Below are positions 1-7,483 of a stretch of DNA of 62,286 bases, one piece after another; position 1 is the first letter of the stretch; every line of letters starts with the position of its first letter. The stretch lies in assembly GCA_903925745.1 (NCBI GenBank), contig CAIYGQ010000135.1, forward strand, positions 1 to 62,286, in the 5' to 3' direction. This DNA comes from an uncultured Actinomycetes bacterium. GTDB lineage: Bacteria; Actinomycetota; Acidimicrobiia; Acidimicrobiales; Microtrichaceae. The notes below the pieces were generated by a model. It searched no databases. It saw nothing but the letters and a program-made list of their open reading frames with translations, and was not told the origin of the DNA. Made by a program: the position numbers and the translations under genes.

Positions 1-43
1 CCGGGGAGGGAGGGGAGGACCCGGTACCGGAGTTCCACGAGGC

Positions 44-310
44 TCAGCCGGAGGATGCCTGCTGCTGCTGGGCCACGTTGGTCGCCACGTGCTTGGCGGC
101 GGTGTCGAGCTCGGCCGAGATCCGGGCGAGCTGGCTCTTGTGGACGCCATCCCAGTCGCTGCGGAAGCGGGTGGCGTCGGGCCCCTCCCACCAGGCGGCC
201 TTGAGCAGGCCGTCGAGCTTGGCGGTCAGCGACTTGATCGTGTCCGCATCCGCCTTGAACTGGCGCTGGAGCGCCGAGAGCGCCTCGGGGTCGAGGCCGA
301 GCTTGGGCAC
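44..310 (-). CDS. WXG100-family (ESAT-6-like) small protein
   Basis: An 88-residue protein that looks like a WXG100 family member, small helical-hairpin proteins usually exported by type VII secretion. The central turn reads WWEGPDATRFRSDW, a W-x-G followed by the usual hydrophobic/charged second helix, and the C-terminus ends in a Gln/Ala-rich stretch. I chose the GTG at 308-310 because an AGGAGG ribosome-binding site lies 5 bases upstream (about 316-321). A longer in-frame ORF reaches back to 451, but that part is Pro/Ala-rich and is encoded by a tandem DNA repeat, so it is probably not translated. No ESX core component is visible here, but the gene sits at the window edge. The family call is fairly firm; the partner and the secretion route are unknown. 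Confidence 0.72.
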   Translation of the reverse strand: MPKLGLDPEALSALQRQFKADADTIKSLTAKLDGLLKAAWWEGPDATRFRSDWDGVHKSQLARISAELDTAAKHVATNVAQQQQASSG

Positions 311-361
311 GGGCCACCTCCTGGTGGGACCGATCGGAGGGGTGGGCCGATCGGGTCGGGT

Positions 362-452
362 GGGGCCGGCTGGAGCCGGCGAGCGACTGGGGCCGGCCGG
401 AGCCGGCGAGCGGGTGGGTCCGGCGGGAGCCGGTGAACCGGTGGCCACCACC
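362..452. repeat. 27-bp tandem repeat, three copies, upstream of the WXG100 gene
   Basis: Three copies of a 27-bp unit starting GGAGCCGGCGAGCG lie at 372-398, 399-425 and 426-452, preceded by the tail of another copy at 362-371. Copies one and two differ at only a few positions; the third is more diverged. Each contains a self-complementary GCCGGC-type core. The repeat lies in the 5' region of the minus-strand WXG100 gene. In that gene's frame it would encode a Pro-Ala-Gly repeat, but the better start codon lies downstream of it. The rest of 311-548 shows no gene. Confidence 0.75.
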
Positions 453-548
453 GTGTGGCGACCCGTGCATCCAAGCGCACCCGACCGTCGCTGTCACCGG
501 GGCGGGGTGCCCGGTCCCAGCCGGACGGGCTGCCCGGGCTGCCCGGTC

Positions 549-1256
549 TCAGCGGCGCGGTGTGCGTCGACTCCCGCGTTCGTCGAGCCGCGACGGGTGC
601 AGTCCCGGTCCACGCCGCGGGGCGGGACCCCGGCCCAGTGCGTCCAGGGCGTCGCGGTAGTCCCGGGGTCCGCCGAACCCGATCCCGTTGCGCCGCCGGT
701 AGCCGGGACCTGGGCCGCCGGAGAAGCCGCCGCCCACCTCGTAGCGGCGCATCACGCTGGCGACCACCAGGGCGACTCCGGCCAGCACCGCGACATCGCC
801 GAGTGAGATGACCTGACCCCATGGCAGGGGGATCGCCCCGCCCAGGAAGACGGCGAACCCGCCGAGCCGACGCCCGCCCGTCAGCACGATCCCCTCGATC
901 GAGGCGTCGTCGACCGCGCCCGAGGCCTCCAGTGCCCAGGCGGCGACCGGCATGCCCCAGTTGACGACGGTGAGCAGCAGGTTGAGCGCCAGGCCGGCGG
1001 CGACCAGGACCATGCCGCCGACGCGGATGTTCACCACGGCGAAGGCCAGGAGCGATCCGGTCGCGATGATCGCCAGGAACGAGACGAACCAGCCCGACCA
1101 GGGCACCACGAACAACAACAGGGTGAGGACCACGCCGACCAGCAGCGCCTCCCACACGGGCGGGCGCCACTCCAACAGGTTCGCGGGTCGGCCACCCCAC
1201 TTGAGTCCGAGACCCAGTCCGACCCCGATCGCGAGCAGGGTGGGTACCAGTGCCAC
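549..1256 (-). CDS. DUF5317-like integral membrane protein
   Basis: A 235-residue membrane protein. The first two thirds hold about six hydrophobic segments: an N-terminal one, a Trp-containing LLLFVVPWSGWF region, an IATGSLLAFAVVN helix, and a segment preceding VVNWGMPVAAWA. The N-terminal LKWGGR and the central NWGMP resemble the DUF5317 family of actinobacterial and Firmicutes membrane proteins as I remember it. The last 60 residues are polar, rich in Arg, Gly and Pro, and probably cytoplasmic. The start is a GTG at 1254-1256. It is transcribed divergently from the crotonase gene, and the two 5' ends nearly touch. Function is unknown. Confidence 0.6.
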   Translation of the reverse strand: MALVPTLLAIGVGLGLGLKWGGRPANLLEWRPPVWEALLVGVVLTLLLFVVPWSGWFVSFLAIIATGSLLAFAVVNIRVGGMVLVAAGLALNLLLTVVNWGMPVAAWALEASGAVDDASIEGIVLTGGRRLGGFAVFLGGAIPLPWGQVISLGDVAVLAGVALVVASVMRRYEVGGGFSGGPGPGYRRRNGIGFGGPRDYRDALDALGRGPAPRRGPGLHPSRLDERGSRRTPRR

Positions 1257-1270
1257 GTCCGGAAACTAGC

Positions 1271-2068
1271 GTGCGGGTCGTGTCCGACGGTGCCGACGAG
1301 GGAGTCCGCTACGAGGTGGCCGACGGTGTGGCCACCATCACGATCGACCGGCCGGAGCGCCGCAACGCCCTGAGCTGGCCAGTCGTGGCCGGTCTCCGCG
1401 GGGCGCTGGCCGAGGCCCGCACCGACGGGACGGTCCGGGTGGTCATCCTGACCGGGGCGGGCGACCGGGCGTTCTGCGCCGGAGCGGACCTGGACGGGAT
1501 GGTCGGCGCCGACACGCTCGAGCTCCACCGGAGCCGGGGTCAGCTCGCAGGGCTCTTCCAGGACCTGTGGTCGCTCGGTCTGCCGACCATCGCCAGGGTC
1601 CGCGGGTACTGCCTGGCCGGCGGCATGGGGCTGGCCCTCAGCTGCGACCTGGTCGTGGCCGCCGACGACGCCGTGTTCGGCACTCCCGAGATCGACGTCG
1701 GGTTGTGGCCCTACATGATCACGGTCCCCCTGTGCCGGTCGATGCCGCCCAAGCGGGCGCTCGAGCTCATGATGACCGGCCGTCGCATCGACGCCTCCGA
1801 GGCCGACCGCCTGGGCTGCCTCCACTCGGTCGTTCCCGTCGACGAGCTCGACGGTGCGGTCGCGTCGCTGGCGTCGACGCTCGCGGCGAAGAGCCCGGCG
1901 GCCCTGCAGCTCGGCCGTGACGCCTTCTACCAGGTCTGGGACCTGGCGGCCGCGGACGCGCTGCGGGTGCTGCACCCGGCGCTCGGGATCGCCGCGGAGC
2001 TCGAGGACGCCGCCGAGGGGGTCGCAGCGTTCCGTGAGCGGCGCCCGCCCCGCTGGACGGGTCGCTGA
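1271..2068 (+). CDS. Enoyl-CoA hydratase/isomerase family protein (crotonase fold)
   Basis: A 265-residue crotonase-superfamily enzyme acting on acyl-CoA thioesters. The CoA/oxyanion-hole motif GDRAFCAGADLDGM and the second oxyanion loop RGYCLAGGMGLALSCDL are clear. Of the two catalytic glutamates of classical enoyl-CoA hydratase, the one in GTPEIDVG is kept, while the one normally in the GG-x-E-LA position is Gly. It may therefore be an isomerase or another crotonase activity rather than a classical hydratase. GTG codons at 1250, 1271 and 1280 are possible starts; 1250 would overlap the divergent gene, so 1271 is a compromise. A second crotonase follows about 100 bp downstream on the same strand, and the two may act on the same acyl-CoA. 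Confidence 0.85.
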   Translation: MRVVSDGADEGVRYEVADGVATITIDRPERRNALSWPVVAGLRGALAEARTDGTVRVVILTGAGDRAFCAGADLDGMVGADTLELHRSRGQLAGLFQDLWSLGLPTIARVRGYCLAGGMGLALSCDLVVAADDAVFGTPEIDVGLWPYMITVPLCRSMPPKRALELMMTGRRIDASEADRLGCLHSVVPVDELDGAVASLASTLAAKSPAALQLGRDAFYQVWDLAAADALRVLHPALGIAAELEDAAEGVAAFRERRPPRWTGR

Positions 2069-2166
2069 GCCGCGGCACGCCCCGCCGTGATCCCCGGTCG
2101 CCCCGGCTCCCACCCCGGTCGCCACCCCAGTTGTCACCCAGTTGCCATCGCAGGACAGGAGCCCCG

Positions 2167-2949
2167 TTGCCGACCATCAGCCACTCCCACGACTCCGACA
2201 CCAGCACGTCGCTCATCACGATCGACCGGCCCGAGCGTCGCAACGCGCTCAACCACGCGGCACTCGAGGAACTGGACTCGGCGCTCGACGAGGTCGTGCG
2301 CGACGAGCCCCGGTCTGTGGTGGTGTGGGGCGCCGCCGACCACTTCTGCTCCGGTGCGGACCTGGGCGAACTGGAGGACATGTCGTTCACCCGGACGCTC
2401 CGCGGCGTGCTGGACCGGCTGGCGGGACTGGAGGTGCCGACCATCGCGGCGATCTCCGGGTCGTGCATGGGGCTGGGTGTCCAGCTGTCGCTCGCCTGTG
2501 ACGTCCGTCTGGCGACTCCTGACGCACGCTTCGCGGTTCCCGTCGCCAGGCTCGGGCTGATGGTCGACCACTGGACGATCGTCCGGCTCGCATCGGTGTT
2601 CGGGGCGTCGACAGCGAGGGCCCTGGTGCTCACCGCCGACGTGCTCACCGCCGAGCGGGCCCACGGGCTCGGCGCGGTCCATCGTCTGGTGGAGCCGGAT
2701 CCCGAGTACGGGCCCGGCGGCACCGTGCTGGCCGCCGCACAGCTGCTCGCCGGACAGGTGGGCGAGCTCGCACCCCTGTCGCTCGCCGGTTCGAAGCTGG
2801 GCCTGGACCTGGTGCTGGCCGACGGTCCGGAGGGCGACCCCGGTGGCCGGTACGCCGCGGCCTTCGAACGGGCGTGGGCGTCGGAGGACCTGGTGGAGGG
2901 CCGTCAGGCGTTCACCGAACGGCGTCCGGCGGTGTTCCGGGGCCGCTGA
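2167..2949 (+). CDS. Enoyl-CoA hydratase-like protein lacking both catalytic glutamates
   Basis: A 260-residue crotonase-fold protein, a divergent paralogue of the preceding gene. It keeps the substrate-binding framework: ITIDRPERRNALN near the N-terminus, the oxyanion motif DHFCSGADLGEL and the loop GSCMGLGVQLSLACDVRLA. The residue matching the first catalytic Glu is Gln (GVQLSLAC), and the residue matching the second is Val (FAVPVARLGL), so ordinary hydration is unlikely. It could be an isomerase, a hydrolase, a decarboxylase-like member or a non-catalytic partner. I chose the TTG at 2167 because AGGAG lies 5 bases upstream (2157-2161); a GTG at 2131 would lengthen it. It converges on the septum-formation lipoprotein gene with a shared inverted repeat between them. 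Confidence 0.8.
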   Translation: MPTISHSHDSDTSTSLITIDRPERRNALNHAALEELDSALDEVVRDEPRSVVVWGAADHFCSGADLGELEDMSFTRTLRGVLDRLAGLEVPTIAAISGSCMGLGVQLSLACDVRLATPDARFAVPVARLGLMVDHWTIVRLASVFGASTARALVLTADVLTAERAHGLGAVHRLVEPDPEYGPGGTVLAAAQLLAGQVGELAPLSLAGSKLGLDLVLADGPEGDPGGRYAAAFERAWASEDLVEGRQAFTERRPAVFRGR

Positions 2950-2984
2950 GGTCGACCGGTCGCGCACCGGCGCGGCTCAGCGGC
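2942..2984. terminator. Bidirectional terminator-like hairpin spanning both stop codons
   Basis: A 9-bp perfect inverted repeat, GCCGCTGAG (2942-2950) and CTCAGCGGC (2976-2984), encloses a second 5-bp stem, CCGGT/ACCGG (2956-2960 and 2966-2970). The internal loops are 5 nt on each side. The stop codon of the plus-strand crotonase (2947-2949) and that of the minus-strand lipoprotein (2977-2979) both lie in the outer stem. There is no T-tract. The symmetry and the convergent position suggest a shared terminator. Confidence 0.6.
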
Positions 2985-3558
2985 GGGTGTCCCGGTAGCT
3001 GCCGGTGGTGTAGTCGCCGGTCGGATCGAACACGGCGCAGACGACCTCCCGGTCGGCCCGGTCCCAGGACGCCGCCGAGGGCCACCACATCATGAGGTCG
3101 AGCACGGACCGGCTCCAGGGCAGGCCGACGAACGGCTCGAACCGCGCGACGCACTGCTCGTCGGCCCACTCCTGGATGAACGCGCTACCGGGGTAACGGC
3201 CCTCGTCGCCGACCGGTCCGTCGTAGACGAGGACGTCGATCACCTCGTGGCGGTGCGGCGTCCCGCAGTCGACCACCCAGACGGCGGCGTCCTCGGCCTC
3301 GGGGTCGTCACGCGGGGGCCAGAAGCACTGCCCGGCGCGCACCGATCGCAGACCCTCGGGAACGGCGTCGACGGGTGGTCCGCTCAGGGCGGTCGTCGGG
3401 GGCGCCTCCGTGACGGGGACCCCCGTCGTCGTCGGGGACGCTGCGTCGTCCGAGCACGCCGTCACCCCGACCAGCAGGAGCACGGACAGGACCAGGCCCG
3501 CCAAGCCCGTGCGGAGTCTCGCAGCGCCGACGTCGACCGCCCGGGTTCGTTGGATCAC
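2977..3558 (-). CDS. Septum-formation-family lipoprotein
   Basis: A 193-residue exported lipoprotein. The N-terminus has a hydrophobic segment ending in the lipobox VGVTAC, so Cys is probably lipidated, followed by a Thr/Pro-rich linker. The mature domain holds VRAGQCFWPP, VVDCGTPHRHEV and later Cys residues in DEQCVARF and REVVCAVF. This matches the actinobacterial septum-formation domain, in which conserved Cys pairs and a C-x-x-x-H-x-x-E motif recur. The GTG start at 3556-3558 overlaps the sortase stop codon as GTGA, so the two are translationally coupled. The upstream partner suggests a role in the cell envelope. A longer ORF to 3882 is only antisense read-through of the sortase gene. Confidence 0.75.
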   Translation of the reverse strand: MIQRTRAVDVGAARLRTGLAGLVLSVLLLVGVTACSDDAASPTTTGVPVTEAPPTTALSGPPVDAVPEGLRSVRAGQCFWPPRDDPEAEDAAVWVVDCGTPHRHEVIDVLVYDGPVGDEGRYPGSAFIQEWADEQCVARFEPFVGLPWSRSVLDLMMWWPSAASWDRADREVVCAVFDPTGDYTTGSYRDTRR

Positions 3559-4481
3559 AGCGCCGGCAGGTAGCGGTCCAGGTACGTGTAGCACATCCAC
3601 ACCATCCCGAGCGCGAGGGGGGTGAGCAGCAGGTACGACGGGACCGGACGCCACGCCCGACCGAGGGCCCACGCCGCGATCAACACCAGGAAGGCCGCGG
3701 TTCCCCACATCACGGCGGGCGCGAGCGCGTCCTGGTCGCCGCCCAGGTCGGCCTCGCTCGCCGCACCGGCCTGTTCGCCGGTCCCGGGCGGCGGGGCCAC
3801 GGCGGGCGCGGCCGCCGCCGGTGGGGTCTCGAGCACGGCGTGGACGATGATCCGCTCCTCGGCGGAGTACTTGGGGTGGCACGCGGTCAGCGTCACCCGG
3901 TTGTCACCGACGTCGTTCAGGACCGACACGTCGGACGGGTCGACGGTGTACCAGGCCTGTGTCGGTGCGCTCGGTCCGGGGATCACGCGGTACACGAAGC
4001 GACCCTGTTTGGTGGTCAGCACCACCTCGTCTCCCGGGACGAGCTCGTCGATCCGGTTGAACGGGGCGCCGTAGGTGGTCCGGTGTCCGGCGATGCCCGA
4101 GTTGCCGGGCTGACCGGGCAGCGGCGTGTCGGGGTAGTGGCCGGGCCCCTGTTTCAGTTCCGCCTTGGAGACACCCTCCACGACCACCCGCGTCAACTCG
4201 ATCGCCGGGATCTCGATGAACCCCACCGCCTGTCCGACCGGTGGCGCCGGGAGCGGCGGCGCGGTGCCCGGGTCGATGGCGGCGAGCTGGTCGACGATCG
4301 ACTCGGTGTCGGCGGTCGAGGTCGTGGCCTCGCCGGGCGGTGCCAGGTCGGCGACCAACGACTCCTGGGCGTTCGACTCCTGCAGTCCGGTCCCCCAGAG
4401 CTGGAACGCGACGAAGCCCAACAGGAACAGTCCGGCTGCGACCATGAGCCGACCGATGGCGCCGAGGATCCTGGCGATCAC
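3555..4481 (-). CDS. Class E-like sortase
   Basis: A 308-residue membrane-anchored sortase, a transpeptidase that attaches surface proteins or pilins to the envelope. An N-terminal transmembrane helix (about residues 10-30) is followed by a Ser/Thr/Pro linker, the sortase barrel, and two C-terminal hydrophobic helices. The catalytic residues are visible: His133 in GIAGHRTTYG and Cys201 in TLTACHPKY, with the partner Arg a few residues on in SAEERIIV. The GTG at 4479-4481 is the best start I can see. The downstream septum-formation lipoprotein overlaps by 4 bp. The ORF continues in frame upstream to 6257 only because stop codons are rare antisense to the ccm genes. No LPxTG-type substrate is visible nearby. 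Confidence 0.85.
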   Translation of the reverse strand: MIARILGAIGRLMVAAGLFLLGFVAFQLWGTGLQESNAQESLVADLAPPGEATTSTADTESIVDQLAAIDPGTAPPLPAPPVGQAVGFIEIPAIELTRVVVEGVSKAELKQGPGHYPDTPLPGQPGNSGIAGHRTTYGAPFNRIDELVPGDEVVLTTKQGRFVYRVIPGPSAPTQAWYTVDPSDVSVLNDVGDNRVTLTACHPKYSAEERIIVHAVLETPPAAAAPAVAPPPGTGEQAGAASEADLGGDQDALAPAVMWGTAAFLVLIAAWALGRAWRPVPSYLLLTPLALGMVWMCYTYLDRYLPAL

Positions 4482-4661
4482 GCCGCCACGGTATTCCCTG
4501 GCCGCGGGCCGATGGTCCCGCGTGGCGTTCCCGGGTCCCGGTCCGGCGGTTCCGGGCGGTGGCCGGTGCGACGCCGCGAACTGCCCCCCGGAGGGGCCAG
4601 CCGGTAGGTTGGGGGTCGCTCGGAGAGCCGCCGGCCGTCGCACCCCCCGAGCGAGCGCACC

Positions 4662-5354
4662 ATGGCCCCCGCACCCGTCGTCCACCTCCGAGGCGCCGTC
4701 GCCCTCGTGGACCGATTCCCGGCGCTCGCCGGAGTCGACCTGGACGTGGGTGCCGGTGAGGTCGTCCTGGTCCGGGGCGCGAACGGTGCCGGCAAGACGA
4801 CCCTGCTCCGGACCTGTGCCGGCCTGCTCCCCGTGACCGCCGGTGATGCCACGGTGCTGGGCGTCGACCTGGCCCGGACCCCGGCGGCGGTCCGCCGGCG
4901 GGTCGGGCTGCTGGGGCACGCCACCTTCCTGTACGCCGACCTGACCGTGTCCGAGAACGTCCGGTTCTGGGCCCGGGCGTCGGGGGCGACCCAGGAGGAC
5001 GGTCGTGCCGCCCTCGACCGACTCGGTGTCCCCTCGCGGCTGCACCACCTGGCCGTGCGATCGTTGTCGACCGGCCAGCGTCGGCGGGTGAGCTTCGCCA
5101 CGATGGTCGCCAGGCGGCCGGAACTGTGGTTGCTCGACGAACCGCACGCCGGACTCGACGCCGAGGGTCGTGACCTGGTCGACGGGTTGGTGGCCGAGGC
5201 CGCGGGGTCGGGCGCGACGGTGCTGTTCGCGTCGCACGAACTGGACCGCGCCGAGCGTGTCGCACACCGGATCGTCACGCTGGCCGGGGGCGTCGTGCAG
5301 TCCGATGAACGCGACGCGGGTGGACGCGACGCCGGGTTGCGGAGCGATTGGTGA
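4662..5354 (+). CDS. ccmA: Heme exporter ATP-binding protein CcmA
   Basis: A 230-residue ABC ATPase, first gene of a complete cytochrome c maturation (System I) operon. CcmA powers release of holo-CcmE from the CcmCDE complex. Walker A is GANGAGKTT (about residues 40-48), the signature is LSTGQRRRVS and Walker B is LWLLDEP, followed by the HEL switch in SHELDRA. The length is typical of CcmA (about 205-230). The start is an ATG at 4662; the divergent sortase gene begins about 180 bp upstream, so the promoter for the whole operon should lie in 4482-4661. The stop codon overlaps the ccmB start as GTGA. Confidence 0.9.
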   Translation: MAPAPVVHLRGAVALVDRFPALAGVDLDVGAGEVVLVRGANGAGKTTLLRTCAGLLPVTAGDATVLGVDLARTPAAVRRRVGLLGHATFLYADLTVSENVRFWARASGATQEDGRAALDRLGVPSRLHHLAVRSLSTGQRRRVSFATMVARRPELWLLDEPHAGLDAEGRDLVDGLVAEAAGSGATVLFASHELDRAERVAHRIVTLAGGVVQSDERDAGGRDAGLRSDW

Positions 5355-6019
5355 TCCGCGACGCCGCGCTCGTTGCCTCGAAGGACCTGCGCCTCGAGTG
5401 GCGCGGCCGGGTGGGCCTGGGTCAGGTGCTGCCGTTCGCGTTGCTCTGCGTGCTCCTGTTCGCATTCGCGCTCGACCCGGACCGCGGGGTCCTGCAGCGG
5501 GCGACGAGCGGCCTGTTCTGGATGATCGTGCTGTTCGCCGCCGTGCTGGTCGTGCAGCGGAGCTTCTCGGTGGAGGGGGAGGACGGCGTGCTCGACGCAC
5601 TGCGGCTGTCGGGCCTGGCGCCGGCGTCGGTCTACCTGGGCAAGGTCGCCGCCATCGTCGTCCAGTTGCTGGCGCTCGAGGCCCTGCTGCTCGTGGCGGT
5701 GGCCGTGCTCTACGACACGACGCTGCGGGGCTGGGGGCTGCTGCTCGGCACGGTGCTGCTCGCCACCCTGGGGATCGCCGGCGCGGGCGCCACCTACGGG
5801 GTGGTGGGGCTCCGACTGCAGGGCGCAGAGACCCTGCTGCCGTTGCTCCTGTTGCCCCTGCTGGCGCCCGTCCTGATCGGCGCCACCCGGGCCGGTGACG
5901 TGGCGCTCGGACGCTCGGCTGGCCCCGGCTGGCCGTGGGCAGCAATGTTGGGCATCTTTGCAGTCGTGTACGTGTCGCTCGGAGCCATCCTGTTCCGACC
6001 GTTGATGGAGGACCTGTGA
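5351..6019 (+). CDS. ccmB: Heme exporter membrane protein CcmB
   Basis: A 222-residue polytopic membrane protein, the permease-like partner of CcmA. It opens with the typical CcmB N-terminus (RDAALVASKDLRLEWRGR) and has about six hydrophobic segments, including FALLCVLLFAFALDPD and the FWMIVLFAAVLVVQRSF region. A conserved-looking SFSVEGEDGVLDALRLSGL stretch is also typical. The GTG start at 5351 overlaps the ccmA stop, and its own stop overlaps ccmC in the same way. The length matches the family (about 220). Confidence 0.9.
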   Translation: MIRDAALVASKDLRLEWRGRVGLGQVLPFALLCVLLFAFALDPDRGVLQRATSGLFWMIVLFAAVLVVQRSFSVEGEDGVLDALRLSGLAPASVYLGKVAAIVVQLLALEALLLVAVAVLYDTTLRGWGLLLGTVLLATLGIAGAGATYGVVGLRLQGAETLLPLLLLPLLAPVLIGATRAGDVALGRSAGPGWPWAAMLGIFAVVYVSLGAILFRPLMEDL

Positions 6020-6795
6020 CGATCGACGGATCAGTCAGTCCCTCGGGCGCCGTGGCTCCGGCCCGCTCGCCGGCACCGACGTCGACGTCGTCGCGGGCCA
6101 CCCGGATCCTCGGGACGGTGGCGCTGGTGGGGACTGCGGCGCTCGTCGTGTTCGGGCTCTGGATCACCCCGCCCGACGCCCAGCTCGGTGAGACGATCCG
6201 GATCCTGTACATGCACGTGCCGACCGTGTCCGCGGCGTACGTCGCGTTCATCATCACGGCCGTCGCGTCGGTGGCCTACCTGTGGAAGCGGACCGAGTTC
6301 TGGGACCTGCTGGCGGCCAGCTCCGCCGAGATCGGAGTCCTGTTCTTCGCCCTCACGATCTTCAACGGGATGCTGTGGGGTCGCATCACCTGGGGCGTGT
6401 TCTGGCGGTGGGAGCCCCGACTGACCACGACGACCGTGTTGTTCCTGACCTACCTGGGGTACCTGGCGGTCCGCAGGGTTCCGACCTCCACCCGGACCCG
6501 GGGCACCGTGAGCGCCGTGATCGGGATCCTGGCCGTGGTCAACATCCCGATCACCCACAAGGCGGTCGACTGGTGGCGCGGGTTGCACCAGGAGAAGACG
6601 ATCTTCGGAACCGTCGACCCCGAGATGCAGGGTACGCAGCTCTTCACGGCCTACCTGGGGCTCACCGTGTTCCTGGTGCTCTTCGCCTGGTTGTTGATCC
6701 ACCGGTTCCGCCTGGCCTGGCTCACTGAACGGGCCGAGGAGCAGGGGCTGGACGCGGCGATCGCCGAGCGCCGGGCCGAGGGGAGTCTGTCGTGA
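6016..6795 (+). CDS. ccmC: Heme-handling membrane protein CcmC
   Basis: A 259-residue membrane protein of the CcmC/CcsA heme-handling superfamily, which presents heme to CcmE at the outer face of the membrane. About six transmembrane helices follow a polar N-terminal tail. The Trp-rich heme-binding loop reads WGVFWRWEPRLTTTT (about residues 124-138), where most CcmC proteins have an Asp instead of Glu before the x-RLT part. The conserved histidines appear as LYMHVPTV near the start and in the NIPITHKAVDWWR region. The GTG start overlaps ccmB, and the stop overlaps the tiny ccmD. Confidence 0.88.
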   Translation: MTIDGSVSPSGAVAPARSPAPTSTSSRATRILGTVALVGTAALVVFGLWITPPDAQLGETIRILYMHVPTVSAAYVAFIITAVASVAYLWKRTEFWDLLAASSAEIGVLFFALTIFNGMLWGRITWGVFWRWEPRLTTTTVLFLTYLGYLAVRRVPTSTRTRGTVSAVIGILAVVNIPITHKAVDWWRGLHQEKTIFGTVDPEMQGTQLFTAYLGLTVFLVLFAWLLIHRFRLAWLTERAEEQGLDAAIAERRAEGSLS

Positions 6796-6926
6796 ACGAG
6801 GCCGCGTACATCGCAGCGGCCTGGATCGGTACGTTCGGGGCCGTGGCCGCCTACGCAGCGTGGATCATCCGCCGTGGTCGGCAGGCGTCCGAGCTGGTCG
6901 ACGAGCAGGACCGACGGTGGATGTGA
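6792..6926 (+). CDS. ccmD: CcmD-like 44-residue membrane peptide
   Basis: A 44-codon ORF between ccmC and ccmE, beginning VNEAAYIAAAWIGTF and ending DRRWM. It has one transmembrane helix (about residues 5-26) that ends in Arg-Arg on the cytoplasmic side, then a polar tail. This is the size, topology and position of CcmD, which stabilises CcmC-CcmE and helps release holo-CcmE. Both ends overlap their neighbours as GTGA: its GTG overlaps the ccmC stop, and its TGA overlaps the ccmE start at 6923. Sequence conservation in CcmD is low, so the call rests mainly on position and topology. Confidence 0.8.
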   Translation: MNEAAYIAAAWIGTFGAVAAYAAWIIRRGRQASELVDEQDRRWM

Positions 6927-7483
6927 CCCCGTCACGGGACACCGACGACCCCGAGTCGCCGGATGCCGACGAGCTCGTCGTCGACGCCGCTCCGCCGCTG
7001 GAACTCACCCCCCGCACCGGGCGCCACGCCGTGGATGGCGGCTCCGTCCGGTCGTCGCGGGCGGTGCTGGCGGTGGGGGCCGTGGTGCTCGTCGTGGTGG
7101 CCCTGGGGGTCGTGTTGTTCAACGGCCTCCAGTCGGCCTCGACGTTCTTCTACAACGTCGACGAGGCGTCGGCCCGCCGCGGGGACCTGGCCGGCGACCG
7201 GTTCCGGATGCAGGGCAACGTCGTGCCGGGGTCGGTGACCACGACCGAGGACGGCGTGTCCTTCGTGATCACCTACGCCGGGGTGCAGGTGCCGGTCGAC
7301 CACGTCGGCGACCCGCCCGAGCTCTTCGGACCCGAGATCCCCGTGGTGCTCGAGGGCACCTTCGTCGGTGACCGGTTCGCCAGCGACGAGATCCTGATCC
7401 GGCACGACAACACCTACGACGAGGCGAATCCGGACCGGATCCGCCAGGCCGAACAGGACGCCCAGCAGGGCGCCGCCGGGTGA
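6923..7483 (+). CDS. ccmE: Periplasmic heme chaperone CcmE
   Basis: A 186-residue membrane-anchored heme chaperone. A polar, acidic N-terminal tail (about 45 residues) is longer than in proteobacterial CcmE; then comes one transmembrane helix and an OB-fold domain. The covalent heme ligand motif H-x-x-x-Y is present as HDNTY (residues 161-165), preceded by FASDEILIR. The His type matches classical CcmE rather than the Cys variants. The GTG at 6923 overlaps the ccmD stop as GTGA; a GTG two codons upstream (6917) is the alternative. The stop overlaps ccmF. Confidence 0.9.
   Translation: MTPSRDTDDPESPDADELVVDAAPPLELTPRTGRHAVDGGSVRSSRAVLAVGAVVLVVVALGVVLFNGLQSASTFFYNVDEASARRGDLAGDRFRMQGNVVPGSVTTTEDGVSFVITYAGVQVPVDHVGDPPELFGPEIPVVLEGTFVGDRFASDEILIRHDNTYDEANPDRIRQAEQDAQQGAAG

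Noticed and set aside
3555-6257. A 900-codon minus-strand frame running from the sortase through the ccm genes
   Set aside because: Only the last 308 codons look like protein; the rest is antisense to ccmA and ccmB and is rich in Arg, Pro and Gly. Stop codons are rare in such GC-rich DNA.
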